DNA from: Erythrobacter sp. UBA2510
Lineage (GTDB): Bacteria > Pseudomonadota > Alphaproteobacteria > Sphingomonadales > Sphingomonadaceae
DNA length: 7,789 nt
Assembly: GCA_002341345.1 (NCBI GenBank)
Contig: DDNW01000139.1
Location: forward strand, 1 to 7,789
Direction of reading: 5' to 3'
The notes beneath the pieces were generated by a model. That model ran no database searches. It was given only the letters and a program-made list of their open reading frames with translations, and was not told where the DNA came from. Shown here piece by piece: positions 5,576 to 7,789 of this stretch. The position numbers were made by a program, and so were the translations under genes. Every line of letters begins with the position of its first letter. Position 1 is the first letter of the stretch.

Positions 5576-6274
5576 CTAGCGTCGCCTGAATCGAAAGTAC
5601 CAGACTTCGTGGCCCTGTCGCCGCGCCTTGGCTTCGTAACGGGTCTCCGGCCAGCCCGAGGGGCGCTGCTGCCAGCTGTGCGGACCATCGACGACCCATT
5701 CGAATTCATCGGTATAACGCTGCATCACCATCAGCGCATGGCGCAGATAGATCGGGTGGTCGGTGCCGAAGCGGAATTCGCCGCCGGGTTTCAGCTTGTC
5801 GGCAAACATCCGCACCGGCCCGTCATTCATCATCCGCCGCTTGGCATGGCGCGCCTTGGGCCATGGGTCGGGGTGGAGCAGGTAGAGCATGGTCAGCGCG
5901 CCGTCAGGGATTCGTTCGAGCACTTCCAGCGCATTACCATGATGGATGCGGATATTGCCCAGATGTTGCTCATGCACGTGGACCAGCGCCTGCGCCACGC
6001 CGTTGAGAAACGGCTCGGCCCCGATAAAGCCGTGGTCGGGCAGCAGATCGGCACGATAGGCCATGTGCTCGCCGCCGCCGAACCCGATCTCGAAATGCAG
6101 TGGCTTGTCCTCCCCGAACAGGCGGGCGGACGTTACCGGCCCTTCGGCGGGCACGGCGACGCGCGGCAGGAAGTCCTCGACCAGCCCGGCTTGCTGGGAT
6201 CGAAGCTTCTTGCCGGTCGAGCGGCCATAAAGCCGCTGTAACGTGGTGGGATCGCCTTCCTTGTATGCCGACAT
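5576..6274 (-). CDS. trmB: tRNA (guanine-N7-)-methyltransferase
   Basis: TrmB transfers a methyl group from S-adenosylmethionine to N7 of G46 in the tRNA variable loop. With the start at 6274 it is 232 residues. The SAM-binding glycine-rich motif LHFEIGFGGGEH is at 59-70. PDPWPKARHAKRRM (135-148) is the hallmark catalytic/tRNA-binding motif, GTDHPIY (170-176) contains the conserved TD, and TRYEAKA (211-217) the conserved C-terminal segment. I chose ATG 6274 because MSAYKEGDPTTLQRLYGR is where family resemblance begins and AGGG lies ~8 bases upstream. An in-frame ATG at 6319 would overlap the permease gene and lacks a Shine-Dalgarno. It starts 19 bp after the TauE/SafE stop on the same strand, so they are probably co-transcribed. 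The 3' end looks intact although the integrase adjoins it. Confidence 0.95.
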   Translation of the reverse strand: MSAYKEGDPTTLQRLYGRSTGKKLRSQQAGLVEDFLPRVAVPAEGPVTSARLFGEDKPLHFEIGFGGGEHMAYRADLLPDHGFIGAEPFLNGVAQALVHVHEQHLGNIRIHHGNALEVLERIPDGALTMLYLLHPDPWPKARHAKRRMMNDGPVRMFADKLKPGGEFRFGTDHPIYLRHALMVMQRYTDEFEWVVDGPHSWQQRPSGWPETRYEAKARRQGHEVWYFRFRRR

Positions 6275-6293
6275 GGCGCGCGCCCTAGCGCGC

Positions 6294-7058
6294 TCATCCC
6301 CATGCCGTCCAGATGCCATAGGCGCTGGTAATCGACAGCGTGATGCCGACCAGCACCAGCATCAGTTTCGGACTGAAGTGCTTCGCCGCCCACGCGCCGA
6401 ACGGCGCGGCTGTAATACCGCCGATGATGAGGCCCAGAGTCGGGCCGGCAATATGGCTGAAGCCGAGATGGAATATGAAACTGGCCGAGATCGTCAGCGT
6501 CAGCAGGAATTCGACCGAATTGACCGTGCCTACGACCTTGCGCGGCTCGGCCCCCTGGATCAGCAAATTGCTCGTCACGACCGGGCCCCAGCCGCCGCCG
6601 CCCGCCGCATCGAGGAATCCGCCGACCAGCCCCAGCACGCGGACATGCTTCGCCTCGCGCAGCTTGGGCGGGTAGAGCAGGCCGCGCACCAGCAGCCAGA
6701 TGCCAATACCAGCGAGATAGAGCAGGACCAGCGGCTTGATCAGGTCGCCGTCGATGGACGCCAGGGCGTAACTTCCCAGCAGACCCCCGATCACGCCGGG
6801 GATCAGCAGCCGGACGAACAGCCGCCCGTCGATATTGCGGTGAAGCAGGTGGGAAATGCCCGAGGTCGCGGTGGTGAAGCACTCGACCAGATGTACGCGT
6901 TGCGAGGCGAGGGCCGGGGGCACGCCCAGCAGCCCCACCATCAGCGTGCTGGTGATGACCCCAAAGGCCATGCCCAGCGCCCCGTCGACGATCTGGGCGG
7001 CAAAGCCGATGGCGATGAAAGGGGCGATCTCGACCAGATCGATACCGAAAACCTCCAT
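6294..7058 (-). CDS. TauE/SafE family permease (UPF0721)
   Basis: The 254-residue integral inner-membrane protein is of the TauE/SafE (DUF81) family, whose members are implicated in export or uptake of sulfonates, sulfite, sulfoacetate and related anions. It is strongly hydrophobic with about 7-8 probable membrane spans. The N-terminal GFAAQIVDGALGMAFGVITS (18-37) and the repeated counterpart GGFLDAAGGGGWGPVVTSNL (146-165) are the two internally related family motifs; GTVNSVEFLLTL (177-188) is also typical. The ATG at 7058 is the natural start because the first membrane span begins soon after; the Shine-Dalgarno (AAGG) is distant and weak. It lies upstream of trmB, probably in one transcript, and diverges from the mechanosensitive channel gene. 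The substrate cannot be assigned. Confidence 0.9.
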   Translation of the reverse strand: MEVFGIDLVEIAPFIAIGFAAQIVDGALGMAFGVITSTLMVGLLGVPPALASQRVHLVECFTTATSGISHLLHRNIDGRLFVRLLIPGVIGGLLGSYALASIDGDLIKPLVLLYLAGIGIWLLVRGLLYPPKLREAKHVRVLGLVGGFLDAAGGGGWGPVVTSNLLIQGAEPRKVVGTVNSVEFLLTLTISASFIFHLGFSHIAGPTLGLIIGGITAAPFGAWAAKHFSPKLMLVLVGITLSITSAYGIWTAWG

Positions 7059-7243
7059 GGCGCAGCACCGACCTTATTCCAGTTGTCGGTTCACTCGATA
7101 CCGCACCTGCGAACAGGCCGCGAGATGGAAAAAGCATAGGCCCGCCAAGAAAATCGCTGCGCGTCGCAAGTGGCGTTCAACCGGGCGCAGCGGCGCATCG
7201 GGGTTGAGGACAGGGGCCCATACCGGCTAGGGCGCGGCCCGAG
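7059..7243. promoter_or_regulatory. Divergent promoter region, permease / channel genes
   Basis: These 185 bp separate two divergent genes, so both promoters should lie here. The best plus-strand guess is TTGAGG (7204-7209) and CTAGGG (7227-7232) with a 17-base spacer, leaving only a short leader before the ATG at 7244. This is a weak match. I saw no RNA gene or clear operator. Confidence 0.3.
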
Positions 7244-7789
7244 ATGAACCGCTTATCCGAACTCTTCTACGCGCAAGTGCCCGTGATCCAGATGCTGATC
7301 GGGCTGGCGCTGCTGGTGCTGGCCGCGCTGCTGGTGAACTGGCTGATCAAGAAAGTGCTGTTGCGTCTGGCCGCGCCGTTCCTCGACACGCGCACCGACA
7401 CGGCGGACAAGGCTGCCGCGCGGGCAGCAACGATCTTCCCGCTGCTCGTCGTCTCGCGCGGGATCGAGCAAGTGCCCCATGTCCCCGCCTTCTTCGACGA
7501 GGTTATTATCAATGTCGCGCGCGCCTGCATTGTGCTGGCGATCGCGATGGCGATCAGCAAGCTGCTCGATTACGTCGACGAGCTCTATCGCCGCCGGCCC
7601 GAGGCGAAGGCCCGTCCCATCAAGGGCTATCTGCAGGTCCTGAAGATCCTCGTCTATTGCGCCGCCGTCATCCTCGGCATCGCGGTGCTGATCGAACAGT
7701 CCCCGCTGCTGCTGCTTTCCGGCCTTGGCGCGATGGCGGCCGTGCTGCTGCTGGTGTTCAAGGACACGACGAAGGCATCATGCAGTCCG
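7244..7789 (+). CDS. MscS-family mechanosensitive channel, YbdG-like (3' end cut by window)
   Basis: The gene starts at ATG 7244 (a GAG immediately precedes it; the Shine-Dalgarno is weak) and stays open for 182 codons to the window edge. It is an inner-membrane protein. Hydrophobic spans are at about 16-34, 87-106, 132-150 and 154-173. The segment RPIKGYLQVLKILVY followed by EQSPLLLLSGLGAMAAVLLLVFKDT (residues 124-175) matches the membrane region just before the pore/beta domain of YbdG/YnaI-type MscS channels, which open on hypoosmotic shock. Oddity: after VFKDT the family normally continues ILSxVASxQL, but here the last seven codons read TKASCSP. This may be a frameshift, a sequence junction or real divergence at the very edge. 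Confidence 0.82.
   Translation, partial: MNRLSELFYAQVPVIQMLIGLALLVLAALLVNWLIKKVLLRLAAPFLDTRTDTADKAAARAATIFPLLVVSRGIEQVPHVPAFFDEVIINVARACIVLAIAMAISKLLDYVDELYRRRPEAKARPIKGYLQVLKILVYCAAVILGIAVLIEQSPLLLLSGLGAMAAVLLLVFKDTTKASCSP

Noticed and set aside
6133..7137. 334-codon minus-strand open frame overlapping the permease and trmB
   Set aside because: Arg/Gly/Ala-rich shadow frame of the TauE/SafE gene with no domain signature.
6243..7139. 298-codon plus-strand open frame antisense to the permease
   Set aside because: Gln/Asp/Arg-rich antisense shadow. The opposite strand encodes an unmistakable membrane protein.
1..7789. CRISPR array or short tandem repeat array
   Set aside because: No regularly spaced direct repeats were seen anywhere in the window.

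Overview
The window comes from a high-GC alphaproteobacterium. Its gene content suggests Sphingomonadales (Novosphingobium, Erythrobacter or Sphingopyxis type): a luxI gene followed directly by a phytanoyl-CoA-dioxygenase-like gene, TrmB and TauE/SafE proteins of familiar alphaproteobacterial type, and an IS3-family element. The order is inferred from content and not proven.

Layout. Positions 1-1227 are the right-hand part of an IS3-family insertion sequence: a nearly complete OrfA, OrfB with a full DDE triad, a -1 slippery heptamer at their junction, a 34-bp perfect palindrome in the 3' end of orfB, and a right end at about 1227. The IS lies in a minus-strand gene for a PAS + HWE/HisKA_2 sensor kinase. 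Only the N-terminal ~227 codons remain (1228-1909), and the ATP-binding domain is not in the window. A 218-bp divergent intergenic region with a clear dyad separates the broken kinase from a plus-strand operon at 2128-4219. The operon encodes an acyl-homoserine-lactone synthase (luxI), a PhyH-type Fe(II)/2-oxoglutarate oxygenase and a GntR-family regulator, each joined to the next by an ATGA overlap. It runs convergently, with a 14-bp gap, into a minus-strand tyrosine recombinase of the phage/island type (4234-5448).

Positions 5449-5575 are the likely junction between this accessory segment and the chromosomal backbone. The backbone continues with trmB (tRNA m7G46 methyltransferase) and a TauE/SafE permease, both on the minus strand and probably co-transcribed. 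A divergent plus-strand YbdG-like MscS-family channel gene then runs off the right edge.

Interpretation. The left ~5.5 kb looks like the integrase end of an integrative element or genomic island inserted next to the 3' end of trmB. Its cargo includes a compact AHL quorum-sensing module. No luxR is visible in the window. The AHL synthase is instead tied translationally to an oxygenase and a GntR regulator, so the signal may be oxidised, or sensed, by products of its own operon. That functional link is a hypothesis. The operon architecture itself is read directly from the sequence.
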